From Bacteroidota bacterium (GTDB lineage Bacteria > Bacteroidota > Bacteroidia > UBA7662 > CANHCV01), in the NCBI GenBank assembly GCA_947501265.1, contig CANMVY010000002.1, positions 85,048 through 149,047 of the forward strand: a stretch of DNA of 64,000 nt. Reading direction: 5' to 3'. Below the pieces are notes generated by a model. That model did not search any database. It was not told the DNA's origin and was given only the letters and a program-made list of their open reading frames with translations. Shown here one piece after another: positions 1 to 8,605 of the stretch. Each line of letters begins with the position of its first letter. Within the stretch, counting starts at the first letter, position 1. The position numbers and the translations under genes were made by a program.

Positions 1-676
1 TGGTTCTCCATTTCGATTCGGATATTCCTTTATCGCCGAATTCCACTCCATCACCGTAGGCGTCTTTTCCGTCGTTGAATTTTACGCCTCGCAAATCGTG
101 CTGATAACCGCCTTGCAAATGAAGCAATTCGCCGAACATCCCTTTTTTGACCATGTTAAAAATGGCCATCACGTCTCGGCGATAACACACATTTTCCATG
201 GCAAAAACGGGGGTATTGTTCTTTTCAGATGCATTCACAATGTCCCAACATTCCTTGATGTTCATTCCACCCGAAACCTCCATTCCAACGACAATTTTCC
301 GATTCAGAGCTTCCACTCCTTGAGGAATATGCCATTCCCACGGAGTAGAAATGATCACCACATCCATTGGGACCGTTTCAATCATTTTCCGATAATCGTA
401 ATCTCCATGGATAAACTCCTGAACGTTTTTCTTACCATTTTTTTCCAGAATTCTTCGCACCCTTGGCAAAGCATACGTTTGATCTGGATCTGCAAAAGCT
501 ACTACATCCACATCATTGCGTTTCAACAAATTGGAAAGATGCACTTGTCCTCTCATTCCAACGCCGATAAGGCCAACTTTAACCTTGTTGATTTTTTCTT
601 CGGAGTGTAACCAATGTGGAACAGCAAGAACTCCTGCTGCAAGAGCTGTTTGTTGGATAAATTTTCTTCGATTCAT
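1..676 (-). CDS. Gfo/Idh/MocA-family protein, GH109 (alpha-N-acetylgalactosaminidase) type, C-terminus cut by window edge
   Basis: This is an open frame of 225 codons that runs off the left edge. The N-terminus has a twin-arginine-like signal (NRRKFIQQ, residues 2-9), then a Rossmann GxGxxG motif (GVGMRG, residues 38-43). It resembles the NAD-dependent GH109 glycosidases along its whole visible length, for example the ICNVCYRRDV-like stretch ENVCYRRDV and the stretch VEFGDKGISESKWRT near the cut. GH109 enzymes remove terminal GalNAc through a transient NAD-mediated oxidation; other Gfo/Idh oxidoreductases remain possible. The family is about 440 residues, so roughly half is missing. An in-frame ATG at 685 overlaps the upstream nuclease stop codon and is an alternative start. 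Translational coupling to that nuclease gene is likely. Confidence 0.8.
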   Translation of the reverse strand, partial: MNRRKFIQQTALAAGVLAVPHWLHSEEKINKVKVGLIGVGMRGQVHLSNLLKRNDVDVVAFADPDQTYALPRVRRILEKNGKKNVQEFIHGDYDYRKMIETVPMDVVIISTPWEWHIPQGVEALNRKIVVGMEVSGGMNIKECWDIVNASEKNNTPVFAMENVCYRRDVMAIFNMVKKGMFGELLHLQGGYQHDLRGVKFNDGKDAYGDGVEFGDKGISESKWRT

Positions 677-677
677 G

Positions 678-1412
678 TTATTCATTCCATTTCCAGGTTT
701 GGATATTGCTTTTTGATTCCAGTTTATGTTCGATTTCTTCTTTAAGCTTAGGATAGAAATTAATCTTTGTAAGGTTTTCCAAAGAGTCGGTGGAAACCAC
801 AAAACTTTTGAGGGAGGCCGAAGAGCCTTCGTTGGGCAGAATGAAGGAAATCATTTGCCGATGTTGGGAAGAAGTATCGAGGATCACTTTGTAATAAAAT
901 TCTGGCACAGCTACCTCGTTGGGTCCGATACTGGGGAGTTTGGGTCGTAAAATGGGCCCGGTCACAACAAATACTTGATGATATTGAAGGGCCCAGTCCC
1001 GAACCTGCTCCTCCAATCGTTTCCAAACACCCCGATTGAACGATGGAGCTTGCGGACTCATATTGCTGTAATAGAACGATTCCACCATGGTTTTTTCCGA
1101 AAACCCCATATCGGCCGCAGGGGCAAGGTGTCCGCGATCGTATCCGCTCGATTTGTAGTCGATGCCTTCGGCAGAACCCATTGGAACGAGCGGATCTTCC
1201 AAAAATTTATTGGTCCGTTCGTAGTTGCCTTTTACTTCGTTTTCATTCAATTCATACGCAACCCAACGGGCTTGTTCATACCGCTCATCGTAAAGCAACG
1301 AATAGCCTACATGTTGGACAAAATGTTTATTCTCATCTTCCTGATAGGCGGGGCATTCCCAAGGTGGATTAAAAGAAAGAAAAGCAGCAAAAAGTGCAAA
1401 CAAGTACTTCAT
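678..1412 (-). CDS. Secreted DNA/RNA non-specific endonuclease (NUC1 family)
   Basis: The 244-residue protein begins with a hydrophobic signal peptide (about residues 1-16) and carries the beta-beta-alpha-metal nuclease signature DRGHLAPAADM at residues 92-102. H95 is the expected general base and the downstream Asn in FNRGVW (about N126) the Mg2+ ligand. Family members cleave DNA and RNA with little sequence preference; here the enzyme is probably periplasmic or secreted and serves nutrient scavenging. It is the first gene of a two-gene unit with the GH109-like gene, one base away. A TAnnTTTG-type element lies 5 bp before the ATG, so the mRNA may be nearly leaderless. The exact substrate cannot be read from the sequence. 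Confidence 0.9.
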   Translation of the reverse strand: MKYLFALFAAFLSFNPPWECPAYQEDENKHFVQHVGYSLLYDERYEQARWVAYELNENEVKGNYERTNKFLEDPLVPMGSAEGIDYKSSGYDRGHLAPAADMGFSEKTMVESFYYSNMSPQAPSFNRGVWKRLEEQVRDWALQYHQVFVVTGPILRPKLPSIGPNEVAVPEFYYKVILDTSSQHRQMISFILPNEGSSASLKSFVVSTDSLENLTKINFYPKLKEEIEHKLESKSNIQTWKWNE

Positions 1413-1417
1413 TAAAA

Positions 1418-1425
1418 CAAATGTA
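1418..1425 (-). promoter_or_regulatory. -7 element for the secreted nuclease gene
   Basis: On the minus strand this reads TACATTTG, a full match to the Bacteroidota -7 consensus TAnnTTTG. Only 5 bp separate it from the ATG at 1412. No clear -33 TTTG at standard spacing was identified. Confidence 0.5.
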
Positions 1426-1469
1426 AGTAAACCCGAAAAGTTTTTCGAACTTTGTAGAAAATAAGAACC

Positions 1470-2156
1470 ATGTCCACGCTGCTTTTTTTATCATTGTTTT
1501 CATTCGCACCGATGGATTCCATTGGACAGAAAAAGGAAAATGGTCAACTCTTTACCATTCACCAAATCGATAAAGGACAAACATTATCAGGCATTGCAAA
1601 ACGATACAAGGTTTCATCAGCAAAGATTATTGAGATCAATAAAATTGAACCCGATAAAATCCGAGCCGGTCAAAAACTATTGATTCCTGTAGAAAAACCT
1701 GCTTCCACTTCAAATCTTCCAAAACCAAAACCCGAGCCCAAACCCGAGCCCAAACCCGAAATTAATTCAAGTCCTAAACCAGAAATTGGTTCAAGTACAA
1801 ATCTGCCCAAAGAAACCACAACTGCTGCGAAAACAGCTCCAAAACCCAAACCTACAGCACCAGCCAAATCGGAAGGTAAACTAAAACCAACCACCAAAAA
1901 AGGGTTGGTTGGCTTGGGAAAAAGCGATGTTTTGGATCCCATTTCTTTTACTGCTTTACACCCATCGCTACCCATTCAATCGCTTGTTAAGGTGGTAAAT
2001 ACCGAAAATGGTCGATTGGTTTTTGTAAGGATTATTGGTAAAACAACGGGTGAGATGGGCATTTACGATTTGGTTATTTCCCAATCGGCCATGGATCAGT
2101 TAAAGGTATTTGGAGAAAAATTACAGGCTGACCTTACTTTTGGGATTGCCGAATGA
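1470..2156 (+). CDS. Secreted LysM protein with C-terminal RlpA-like double-psi beta-barrel
   Basis: The 228-residue protein has a signal peptide (about 1-19), one LysM peptidoglycan-binding domain (about 28-73), a low-complexity Lys/Pro/Glu linker with KPEP repeats, and a C-terminal segment (about 155-228). In that segment the pattern TALHPSLPIQSLVKVVNTENG resembles the double-psi beta-barrel of RlpA-type proteins. The catalytic Asp-Arg-Gly region of true RlpA is not preserved, so a structural or wall-binding role is more likely than lytic activity. It leads a translationally coupled operon with an ABC exporter, a glycosyltransferase and an O-antigen-ligase-like protein, which points to envelope assembly. 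A degenerate -7 box (GAACTTTG) lies about 15 bp before the start. Confidence 0.8.
   Translation: MSTLLFLSLFSFAPMDSIGQKKENGQLFTIHQIDKGQTLSGIAKRYKVSSAKIIEINKIEPDKIRAGQKLLIPVEKPASTSNLPKPKPEPKPEPKPEINSSPKPEIGSSTNLPKETTTAAKTAPKPKPTAPAKSEGKLKPTTKKGLVGLGKSDVLDPISFTALHPSLPIQSLVKVVNTENGRLVFVRIIGKTTGEMGIYDLVISQSAMDQLKVFGEKLQADLTFGIAE
1726..1762 (+). repeat. 12-bp tandem repeat encoding a KPEP linker
   Basis: About three copies of a 12-bp unit (AAACCCGAGCCC) encode KPEP repeats in the linker between the LysM and barrel domains. Such units can expand or contract by slippage without changing the frame. Confidence 0.7.
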
Positions 2157-3967
2157 AAAACATCAGGCACTTGTTTCAATACCTTGCTCCACTTAAAAAA
2201 AATGTGGTTTGGGTATTTATCTTCTTTAGCATTTCAACCCTATTCTCCGCGGTTTCCATTTCGTTAATCATTCCTTTTCTAAAAATTCTCTTTTCTGGCG
2301 GGGATTTGATTCCTCAAAATCAGGTTGTAACTTCTTCTTTTACCGGAAGATTCAACGGATGGATTAACGATTGGATTAACCAAGTAGGAAAAGAATCGGC
2401 ATTATTTTGGTTTTGCGGATTATTGGTCATTTTCATCTTTTTGAAAAGCATTTTTCGCTATTTAGGAAACATGAAAATGGCTGAAATTCGTACAAGATTG
2501 GTTTTAAATCTTCGAGAAAAAGCCTATCACCGCTGGTTGAATGCTCCCCTATCCTATTTCCGCGGTGAGCAAAAAGGAGATTTACTTTCTCGCATGACCG
2601 CGGATGTTTTTCAGGTTGAATTTTCCATGCTTGGCGTTTTGGAAATGATTTTTAGAGATCCTTTTCAAATTCTAATCTACCTAGGAACCATGTTTTTCGT
2701 TTCTTGGCAATTAACCCTATTGATTTTTCTGGTTGCTCCCATTGGCGGACTACTCATTGGTAGAATTGGGAAATTTCTAAAAAATGCCTCCCATCAAAGT
2801 CAAGAAGAACAAGGGAAATTATTGAGTTGGATGGAGGAAACCCTTAGCGGCATGCGAATTATTCAAGGTTTTTACGTGAAGCAGAAAGCCGCTGAAAAAT
2901 TCAACGATCAAAACCAGAGGTTACGACAAAAGATGAAAATCGTTTACAGCCGAGAGTATTTGGCCTCCCCTCTGAGCGAATGGATCATCAGCATGATTTT
3001 AGTTGCCATTATGGGATATGGAGGATGGATGATCATTCACCAAATAAGCGCTCTCAACGGCGAATTCTTCATTTACTACCTCCTCACCTTCAGCCAAATC
3101 ATCGCTCCGGCAAAGGCCATTACCGAAAGTTATTTTCGGATGAAAAAAGGAATGGCCTCTTTAGATCGAATTGAAGAAATTTTCAATACCCCCGAACACG
3201 TTGGAATGAATTCCGTTCAACCCTTTCAAAAAACGGTTGAACTCGTTGAATTCAAAAATATTTCCTTCAGATATCAAGAGGATTGGGTGCTGAAAAACGT
3301 ATCATTCTCCATTGCTAAAGGAGAAACCGTTGCTTTGGTTGGAGCATCAGGTTCGGGAAAAAGCACACTTGCCGATTTGCTATTAAGATTCATGGATACC
3401 CAAGAAGGTAAAATTCTGATCAATGGAGAAGACCTCAAATCCTTTCAATTGGAACATTGGAGATCGAAGTTAAGTGTCGTAACCCAGGCACCTATCCTAT
3501 TCAACGACTCCATACGTCAAAATGTTACCCTTTGGAACCAAGGATTTTCAAACTCTGAAATAGAATCCGCATTGCAGAAAGCAAACGCATTGGAGTTTAG
3601 CCTTCAAACTTCCATCGGATTGGAAACCGTCATCGGAGAAAACGGTGGAAATTTGAGTGGCGGACAAAAACAACGACTCACCATCGCCAGGGCTTTGATC
3701 AATAATCCAGAAATCCTTATTCTCGATGAAGCGACCTCTGCACTTGATTCGGAATCGGAAAGTTTGGTTCAGGAAGCCATCAAAAAAGCCTTGGAAGGCA
3801 GAACTGCCTTGGTCATTGCTCATCGATTGAGTACCATTCAAAATGCCGATAAAATCATTGTATTAGACAAAGGAGCGATCGTTGAAATGGGGACTCACCA
3901 AAGTCTTTTAGCGTCGAAAGGAGCGTACGCTCGGATGGTTGAACTTCAAACCTTAGGAGATTCATGA
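2153..3967 (+). CDS. MsbA-like ABC exporter, fused transmembrane and ATPase domains
   Basis: This 604-residue half-transporter has an N-terminal six-helix ABC transmembrane domain (about 15-330) and a C-terminal nucleotide-binding domain. The latter contains Walker A GASGSGKST (about 397-405), the signature LSGGQKQR (about 501) and Walker B LILDEATSALD (about 522), followed by an H-loop histidine. It should act as a homodimer in the inner membrane. The family includes lipid A flippases and multidrug exporters. The start overlaps the upstream stop as ATGA. A glycosyltransferase and an O-antigen-ligase-like gene follow with the same overlaps, so export of a lipid-linked glycan or lipid A core is the most reasonable inference. 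The substrate is not proven. Confidence 0.92.
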   Translation: MKNIRHLFQYLAPLKKNVVWVFIFFSISTLFSAVSISLIIPFLKILFSGGDLIPQNQVVTSSFTGRFNGWINDWINQVGKESALFWFCGLLVIFIFLKSIFRYLGNMKMAEIRTRLVLNLREKAYHRWLNAPLSYFRGEQKGDLLSRMTADVFQVEFSMLGVLEMIFRDPFQILIYLGTMFFVSWQLTLLIFLVAPIGGLLIGRIGKFLKNASHQSQEEQGKLLSWMEETLSGMRIIQGFYVKQKAAEKFNDQNQRLRQKMKIVYSREYLASPLSEWIISMILVAIMGYGGWMIIHQISALNGEFFIYYLLTFSQIIAPAKAITESYFRMKKGMASLDRIEEIFNTPEHVGMNSVQPFQKTVELVEFKNISFRYQEDWVLKNVSFSIAKGETVALVGASGSGKSTLADLLLRFMDTQEGKILINGEDLKSFQLEHWRSKLSVVTQAPILFNDSIRQNVTLWNQGFSNSEIESALQKANALEFSLQTSIGLETVIGENGGNLSGGQKQRLTIARALINNPEILILDEATSALDSESESLVQEAIKKALEGRTALVIAHRLSTIQNADKIIVLDKGAIVEMGTHQSLLASKGAYARMVELQTLGDS

Positions 3968-5052
3968 AAATAGGCATCATCGGAACAAGGGGAATTCCGA
4001 ATCATTATGGAGGTTTCGAACAATTTGCCGAATACCTTTCCGTAGGGTTGGTAGAATTGGGACACGAAGTTTCGGTCTATTGTCCTCACAATCACCCGGA
4101 AAAATCTGAAATATGGAACGGAGTTCACCGAATCATGGTGAACGACCCCGAAGAAAAGTGGGGAACGGTGGGTCAGTTTATTTACGACTTCAATGGGATT
4201 TGGGATGCTCGAAAAAGGAACTTTGACGTCATTCTTCAATTGGGATACACCAGCAGTTCCATCTGGGGACCACTCATGCCTTCGGCAAAAATTTTCACGA
4301 ACATGGACGGTTTGGAATGGAAACGTTCCAAGTTCTCCAAACCGGTTCAAACTTTTTTGAAATTCGCAGAGCGAATGGCTATTTGGTATTCGGATGAGTG
4401 GATTTCGGATTCGATTGGTATTCAAGAATATTTAAAAAAGAAGTACAACAAGGATTCGACCTACATCGCTTACGGTGCTTGGCCATTTAACACTCCCGAT
4501 TCTTCTGTTTTGCAAAAATATCAGGTTCAAGAAAACCATTATTTCATGTTGGTTGCTCGAATGGAACCCGAAAACAACGTGGAAGTTATTCTTGACGGTT
4601 ACGTAAAATCGGGGTCTTCTACCCCATTTTTGGTGGTCGGTAATACAGAAAATGCCTTTGGCACCTATTTGGTTGAGAAGTACAAACATCAAAAAGGGAT
4701 TCGTTTTCAGGGAGGTATTTACAACCTCAACGATTTAAATCAGCTGCGTTACCATTGCAAAGCCTATTTACATGGGCATTCCGTTGGCGGTACCAACCCC
4801 AGTTTATTGGAAGCCATGGCTTCACAAGCTACAATCATGGCCCACAACAACATTTTCAACCAAAGTATTCTTGGAGATGACGCGTGGTATTTTAAACAGG
4901 ATCAAGATGTTGCGGAAATCATTAAGAAAACCGAAGATCCTTCTTTTGATGCCCGAAAAGCAAACGTGATTCAATCCAATTACTCCAAAATCGTAGAGGA
5001 TTTTTCTTGGGACAAAATCATTCATCAATACGAAAAACTTCTAACAAAGTGA
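3964..5052 (+). CDS. Glycosyltransferase, GT4-like with DUF1972 N-terminal domain
   Basis: The 362-residue cytoplasmic enzyme opens with a glycine-rich donor-fold segment (IGTRGIPNHYGGFEQF, about 5-20) typical of DUF1972 rhamnosyl- and related transferases. The C-terminal half has a GT-B nucleotide-sugar-binding region including the acidic stretch HSVGGTNPSLLEAMA. Family members add a sugar, often to lipid-linked polysaccharide intermediates. The gene overlaps the ABC exporter by ATGA and the ligase-like gene by GTGA, so the three products are probably made in fixed proportion and work on one surface glycan. The sugar donor and acceptor cannot be assigned from sequence alone. Confidence 0.88.
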   Translation: MKIGIIGTRGIPNHYGGFEQFAEYLSVGLVELGHEVSVYCPHNHPEKSEIWNGVHRIMVNDPEEKWGTVGQFIYDFNGIWDARKRNFDVILQLGYTSSSIWGPLMPSAKIFTNMDGLEWKRSKFSKPVQTFLKFAERMAIWYSDEWISDSIGIQEYLKKKYNKDSTYIAYGAWPFNTPDSSVLQKYQVQENHYFMLVARMEPENNVEVILDGYVKSGSSTPFLVVGNTENAFGTYLVEKYKHQKGIRFQGGIYNLNDLNQLRYHCKAYLHGHSVGGTNPSLLEAMASQATIMAHNNIFNQSILGDDAWYFKQDQDVAEIIKKTEDPSFDARKANVIQSNYSKIVEDFSWDKIIHQYEKLLTK

Positions 5053-6227
5053 AAATAGCTCTTCAGATTCGTTGGTTTTTATTCCTCGCTTTGGGGGTTG
5101 GCTTAGCGTTTCCTGGAGCGTATGGCCTTCAAAATACGAGTGTTTACGGACTAATTGCGGTTACCATTTTTTGTGCCTTTCGTTTAAAAGTTCGACCATC
5201 AATACCGGCTATTCTGTTCGTAACGGTGGGTTACTTCATTTATCTGTTGGGTTTTGAAGTCATTGCAGATCAGAATTGGTCGGCTTTTTTAAAGAAAATT
5301 CCGCTATTGCTTTCGCTTTTGGTTTTAATTCCACCAACTAAGGATGAAAAGAACGTTTTCTTCAACAGCATTGGGATATCAACGATCGTTTCCTGCATGT
5401 ACCTATGGGCCCATCATTTCTTGGAATTGGTTCCTGAGGAACGCTGGTTGATGAGTGCATACAGTTACACGTTTTTAACTGAATCGTTGGGCTGGCAACC
5501 CATTTATACCGCTATCTCCTACTCCATTGGTGGCCTTTTTTGGATGAATCAGCTTCAGTTTTCTCCACACCGTTGGTGGAAAATTTTGGGCATGATAGGC
5601 ATTGGAATCCTTTTCATCACGTTAATTTTTCTTTCTGCACGAATGGCGTTCATCGCCTTTATCTTCTCATCCTTTCTGGTTGTTCCCGCCAACCGAAGAT
5701 GGATTTATGGTGTTGGAATCGGAATAGCCATCGCATTATTTTTCATCAACCCTGTTTTAAAAGAACGGTTAACAAAAGCGGTTTCTGGGAGCGAACGGTA
5801 CGCAGGCGGCAGCATACGACTTGAGAAATGGAAAGCCGCAAAAGAAGTAAGCCTAAATCATTGGTTATTTGGCGTTTCAAGCGGTAAAACACAACTAAAA
5901 CTTGAAGAGCAATACCAAAAGCAAGATTTTCAACTTGGAATCCAACAACGTTACCATGCTCATCAACAATGGCTTCAAAACGCCGTGGAAGGTGGAATCT
6001 TTGGAATTGCTTTTCTATTGCTTGCGTTTGTTTCTTTTTTTACAAGGCATTTTCATAAAGATGATCAACTCATTTTAGCCGTTGGACTTTTTATTCTGTT
6101 GAACACCTTTACCGAAAGCATTTGCGAACGTCAATCAGGGATGATTTGGTTTTGCATAATTTTTTTAACGGGATTTGTCCAAAAATCAGACAATCTCTCA
6201 TCGGTTGTGCATAAAGAATCATTGTGA
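5049..6227 (+). CDS. O-antigen ligase-like (Wzy_C) integral membrane protein
   Basis: The protein of about 392 residues has some ten hydrophobic segments and a large polar loop in the C-terminal half, the layout of WaaL/Wzy-type enzymes. The region HAHQQWLQNAVEGGIFG matches the His-x-x-Leu/Gln ... Gly-x-x-Gly pattern of that loop. Such proteins transfer or polymerise undecaprenyl-linked glycans at the periplasmic face. I chose the GTG at 5049, whose GTGA overlaps the glycosyltransferase stop; an in-frame ATG at 5007 would give a 42-bp overlap and an odd polar N-terminus. Last gene of the 1470-6227 operon. Ligase and polymerase cannot be told apart. Confidence 0.82.
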   Translation: MKIALQIRWFLFLALGVGLAFPGAYGLQNTSVYGLIAVTIFCAFRLKVRPSIPAILFVTVGYFIYLLGFEVIADQNWSAFLKKIPLLLSLLVLIPPTKDEKNVFFNSIGISTIVSCMYLWAHHFLELVPEERWLMSAYSYTFLTESLGWQPIYTAISYSIGGLFWMNQLQFSPHRWWKILGMIGIGILFITLIFLSARMAFIAFIFSSFLVVPANRRWIYGVGIGIAIALFFINPVLKERLTKAVSGSERYAGGSIRLEKWKAAKEVSLNHWLFGVSSGKTQLKLEEQYQKQDFQLGIQQRYHAHQQWLQNAVEGGIFGIAFLLLAFVSFFTRHFHKDDQLILAVGLFILLNTFTESICERQSGMIWFCIIFLTGFVQKSDNLSSVVHKESL

Positions 6228-6252
6228 ATCGCCACTTTGGTGGATAGTTTTG
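6222..6252 (+). promoter_or_regulatory. Promoter for rseP
   Basis: TAGTTTTG at 6245-6252 matches the -7 consensus TAnnTTTG. A TTG at 6222-6224 sits 20 bp upstream, as expected for the -33 element. The ATG is 20 bp beyond the -7 box, leaving a normal leader. It overlaps the end of the preceding ligase-like gene. Confidence 0.6.
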
Positions 6253-6272
6253 CGTTGTTATAAAAAATAACT

Positions 6273-7601
6273 ATGGATATATTGGTTATGGTTGGGCAAA
6301 TGATTTTGGCCCTTTCCATTTTGGTAGGATTGCATGAGTGGGGACATTACATTACCGCAAGGATGTTTGGTATTCGGGTCGAGAAATTTTACATTTTTTT
6401 CGATGCTTGGGGAAAGAAACTCTGGAGTAAAAAAATTGGGGATACGGAGTATGGAATTGGATGGTTGCCTTTGGGCGGCTATGTAAAAATTGCAGGAATG
6501 ATCGATGAGAGTTTGGATACCGACCAAATGGCTCAGCCAGCAAAAGAGGATGAATTTCGTTCAAAACCGGCATGGCAACGCCTCATCGTAATGCTCGGTG
6601 GAATTATCGTGAATGCTCTTTTGGCGATCGGCATTTTCATGGCCATTTTAATGATTTGGGGAAAATCTTATTTGCCCATTTCGTCGATGAAAAATGGAAT
6701 TTTTGCTACAGAAATCGGGCAAAAAGCCGGATTAAAGACCGGTGACCAGCTATTAAAAGTGAATGGCGAGCCATTGAATGAGTTTTCACCCATCATTTCA
6801 ACCGAACTTTTGCTCAACGCAGACGCTAAACTTGAAATTCTTCGCAATGGCGAGCCAATTACCGTTCAGTTCCCCGACTCCATTCGTCAGTTCTTGTTGG
6901 AAAACAAGGAATCGTTGGTTGAAGTTCCTCTGCCATCCATCATCCATAAAATTGAAAAAAACATGCCGGCATTCGCTTCGGGAATGCGAGAAGGCGATGA
7001 AATCACAGCAATCAATGGAGTAGCCGTTAGCACCTACAATGAAGTGTTTAACATCATTCCAACCGTTCGAGGAAAAGTAATTCCTGTTTCCGTTCTTCGT
7101 GACGGACAGGCCATGACGTTCAAGGTTGATTTAACCACCGATCCTCAATTTGGTATTCGAAGCATAACGGCCGATTCCATTTATGAGGTACGATCCGAAA
7201 AATTTGGATTTTTCACGAGTATCCCAGAAGCTTTCTCTTTCGCAAGTGAAACGGTTTCCAATCAAATCAAAAGCTTCCAAAAGATTTTCAGTGGCGAGGT
7301 TTCTGCTCGAAAAAGCTTGGGCGGTCCCATTGCCATTGCCAAAGATTTGTACGGAGGAACGTGGATTTGGCAAAAATTTTGGTTAACCACGGCTCTGCTT
7401 TCGATCGTTTTGGCCTTCATGAATTTACTCCCCATTCCGGCATTGGATGGTGGACACGCATTGTTTACCTTAATTGAAATTATTTTCCGCAGACCACTTT
7501 CAACCAAGTTTCTAACGTATGCTCAGTACGCCGGGATGGTCATCATTTTTGGATTAATGATTTTCATCATTGGCAACGATCTTCTAAAACTATTCTTATG
7601 A
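6273..7601 (+). CDS. rseP: Site-2 intramembrane zinc metalloprotease RseP
   Basis: The 442-residue membrane protein carries the zinc motif HEWGH at residues 21-25 in the first helix and the third ligand region NLLPIPALDGGH (Asp near 391) in a C-terminal helix. Two PDZ-like periplasmic segments lie between (about 145-190 and 225-280). RseP-family proteases cut within membrane helices, typically releasing anti-sigma factors or clearing signal peptides. It has its own -7 element and is coupled by ATGA to a secreted hypothetical protein. No anti-sigma factor or ECF sigma gene lies nearby, so the substrate is unknown. Confidence 0.95.
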   Translation: MDILVMVGQMILALSILVGLHEWGHYITARMFGIRVEKFYIFFDAWGKKLWSKKIGDTEYGIGWLPLGGYVKIAGMIDESLDTDQMAQPAKEDEFRSKPAWQRLIVMLGGIIVNALLAIGIFMAILMIWGKSYLPISSMKNGIFATEIGQKAGLKTGDQLLKVNGEPLNEFSPIISTELLLNADAKLEILRNGEPITVQFPDSIRQFLLENKESLVEVPLPSIIHKIEKNMPAFASGMREGDEITAINGVAVSTYNEVFNIIPTVRGKVIPVSVLRDGQAMTFKVDLTTDPQFGIRSITADSIYEVRSEKFGFFTSIPEAFSFASETVSNQIKSFQKIFSGEVSARKSLGGPIAIAKDLYGGTWIWQKFWLTTALLSIVLAFMNLLPIPALDGGHALFTLIEIIFRRPLSTKFLTYAQYAGMVIIFGLMIFIIGNDLLKLFL

Positions 7602-8425
7602 AAAAGATTTTTTTACTAGCCTTTTTATTCATTGGGTTGTTTTCTAAAGGCCAAGACTTAAAATTTCAACGTGATACGACTGGAATGGGTGAAGGATATA
7701 CCTACGGGAAACGCCTTATTCTGGTTCCCTTCAAACCATACGACTACAAAAGTGATGCGGATGCTGATATCGCCAAGCAAAATGAATTGGAGCCGTCTTA
7801 TGTAAAGCTTGTTTTCCGTTCATCCTTTGACCAGGTTCTTACAAACGCATTAAAGAATCGCTTTGAAATCATTCGATTAAACTTGGATTCGCCAGCGGAA
7901 TACAAAGAAGATCTTCAAGCGTTTTATAATTCGACGGGAACCGCTTACGAGCGACCTATTTTAGTTCGCCCTGCCCAAACGGATATCGATAAAGCAAAAA
8001 AAACAAAATCGCAATTGTTTATTGACGAGATGGCGAAATTGGCAAATATCGATCGTACACCGAAAACCTATCGAGGAGTAGATGGTGGTGAATTTAAGGC
8101 TCCCAATGAATTAACTCGGTACTACAAAACCACCATTTCTAATCCAAATATCATTCCATACATGCAAGATAAGTATCAGAATGACTACTTCCTTTTCATC
8201 AATATGATGGAAGTCACTACCCGATACGACCAATGCATTGATTTAGAAAACAAGAATTACAACCGAGAATTTTCTCTTCATTACACCCTTTACGATAAAC
8301 AAGGAAAGCAAGTTGTAGGAAATGTTATTACACTGCTTTTTCCTTCTAACACCAATAAAATCAACGATATTATTGCCAAAAACTTTGGAGTTATTGCCAA
8401 AGAAATCAACAAAAGTTTACCTTAA
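7598..8425 (+). CDS. Secreted protein of unknown function
   Basis: The 275-residue protein has a clear signal peptide (MKKIFLLAFLFIGLFSKG) and no membrane segment after it. I do not recognise a named domain. The sequence is charged and soluble, with segments such as LILVPFKPYDY (about 41-51) and FRSSFDQVLTNAL (about 69-81), and looks like a periplasmic protein conserved in Bacteroidota. It overlaps rseP by ATGA, so it is co-translated with the protease; a functional link is inference only. A tRNA with its own promoter follows 59 bp later. Confidence 0.8.
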   Translation: MKKIFLLAFLFIGLFSKGQDLKFQRDTTGMGEGYTYGKRLILVPFKPYDYKSDADADIAKQNELEPSYVKLVFRSSFDQVLTNALKNRFEIIRLNLDSPAEYKEDLQAFYNSTGTAYERPILVRPAQTDIDKAKKTKSQLFIDEMAKLANIDRTPKTYRGVDGGEFKAPNELTRYYKTTISNPNIIPYMQDKYQNDYFLFINMMEVTTRYDQCIDLENKNYNREFSLHYTLYDKQGKQVVGNVITLLFPSNTNKINDIIAKNFGVIAKEINKSLP

Positions 8426-8437
8426 ATAAAAAAAATG

Positions 8438-8468
8438 TTTGCAAAAATGCTTTTTAGGCCTACTTTTG
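8438..8468 (+). promoter_or_regulatory. Textbook Bacteroidota promoter for tRNA-Leu
   Basis: TTTG at 8438-8441, a 19-bp spacer and TACTTTTG at 8461-8468 match the -33/-7 consensus exactly. The mature tRNA begins 17 bp later. This is the cleanest promoter in the window and a useful reference for the others. Confidence 0.85.
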
Positions 8469-8484
8469 CATCCACAATAAAAAC

Positions 8485-8569
8485 GCCTGGGTGGCGGAAT
8501 AGGTAGACGCGCTGGTCTCAAACACCAGTGGGGCGACCCATGCCGGTTCGATCCCGGCCCCAGGTACCA
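8485..8569 (+). tRNA. tRNA-Leu (anticodon CAA), CCA encoded
   Basis: This is an 85-nt class II tRNA. The acceptor stem pairs 8485-8491 with 8559-8565 (first pair G-U). The anticodon stem CTGGT/ACCAG encloses the loop CTCAAAC with anticodon CAA, which reads UUG. There is a long variable arm, a GGTTCGATCC T-arm, a discriminator A and genomically encoded CCA at 8567-8569. Confidence 0.96.
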
Positions 8570-8572
8570 AGT

Positions 8573-8602
8573 AAAGCTGCGATAAAACCGCAGCTTTTTT
8601 TG
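8573..8602 (+). terminator. Intrinsic terminator of tRNA-Leu
   Basis: AAGCTGCG (8574-8581) pairs with CGCAGCTT (8589-8596) over a 7-nt loop, followed by a T-run to 8601. The T-run ends 4 bp before the next start codon. Confidence 0.85.
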
Positions 8603-8605
8603 TAG

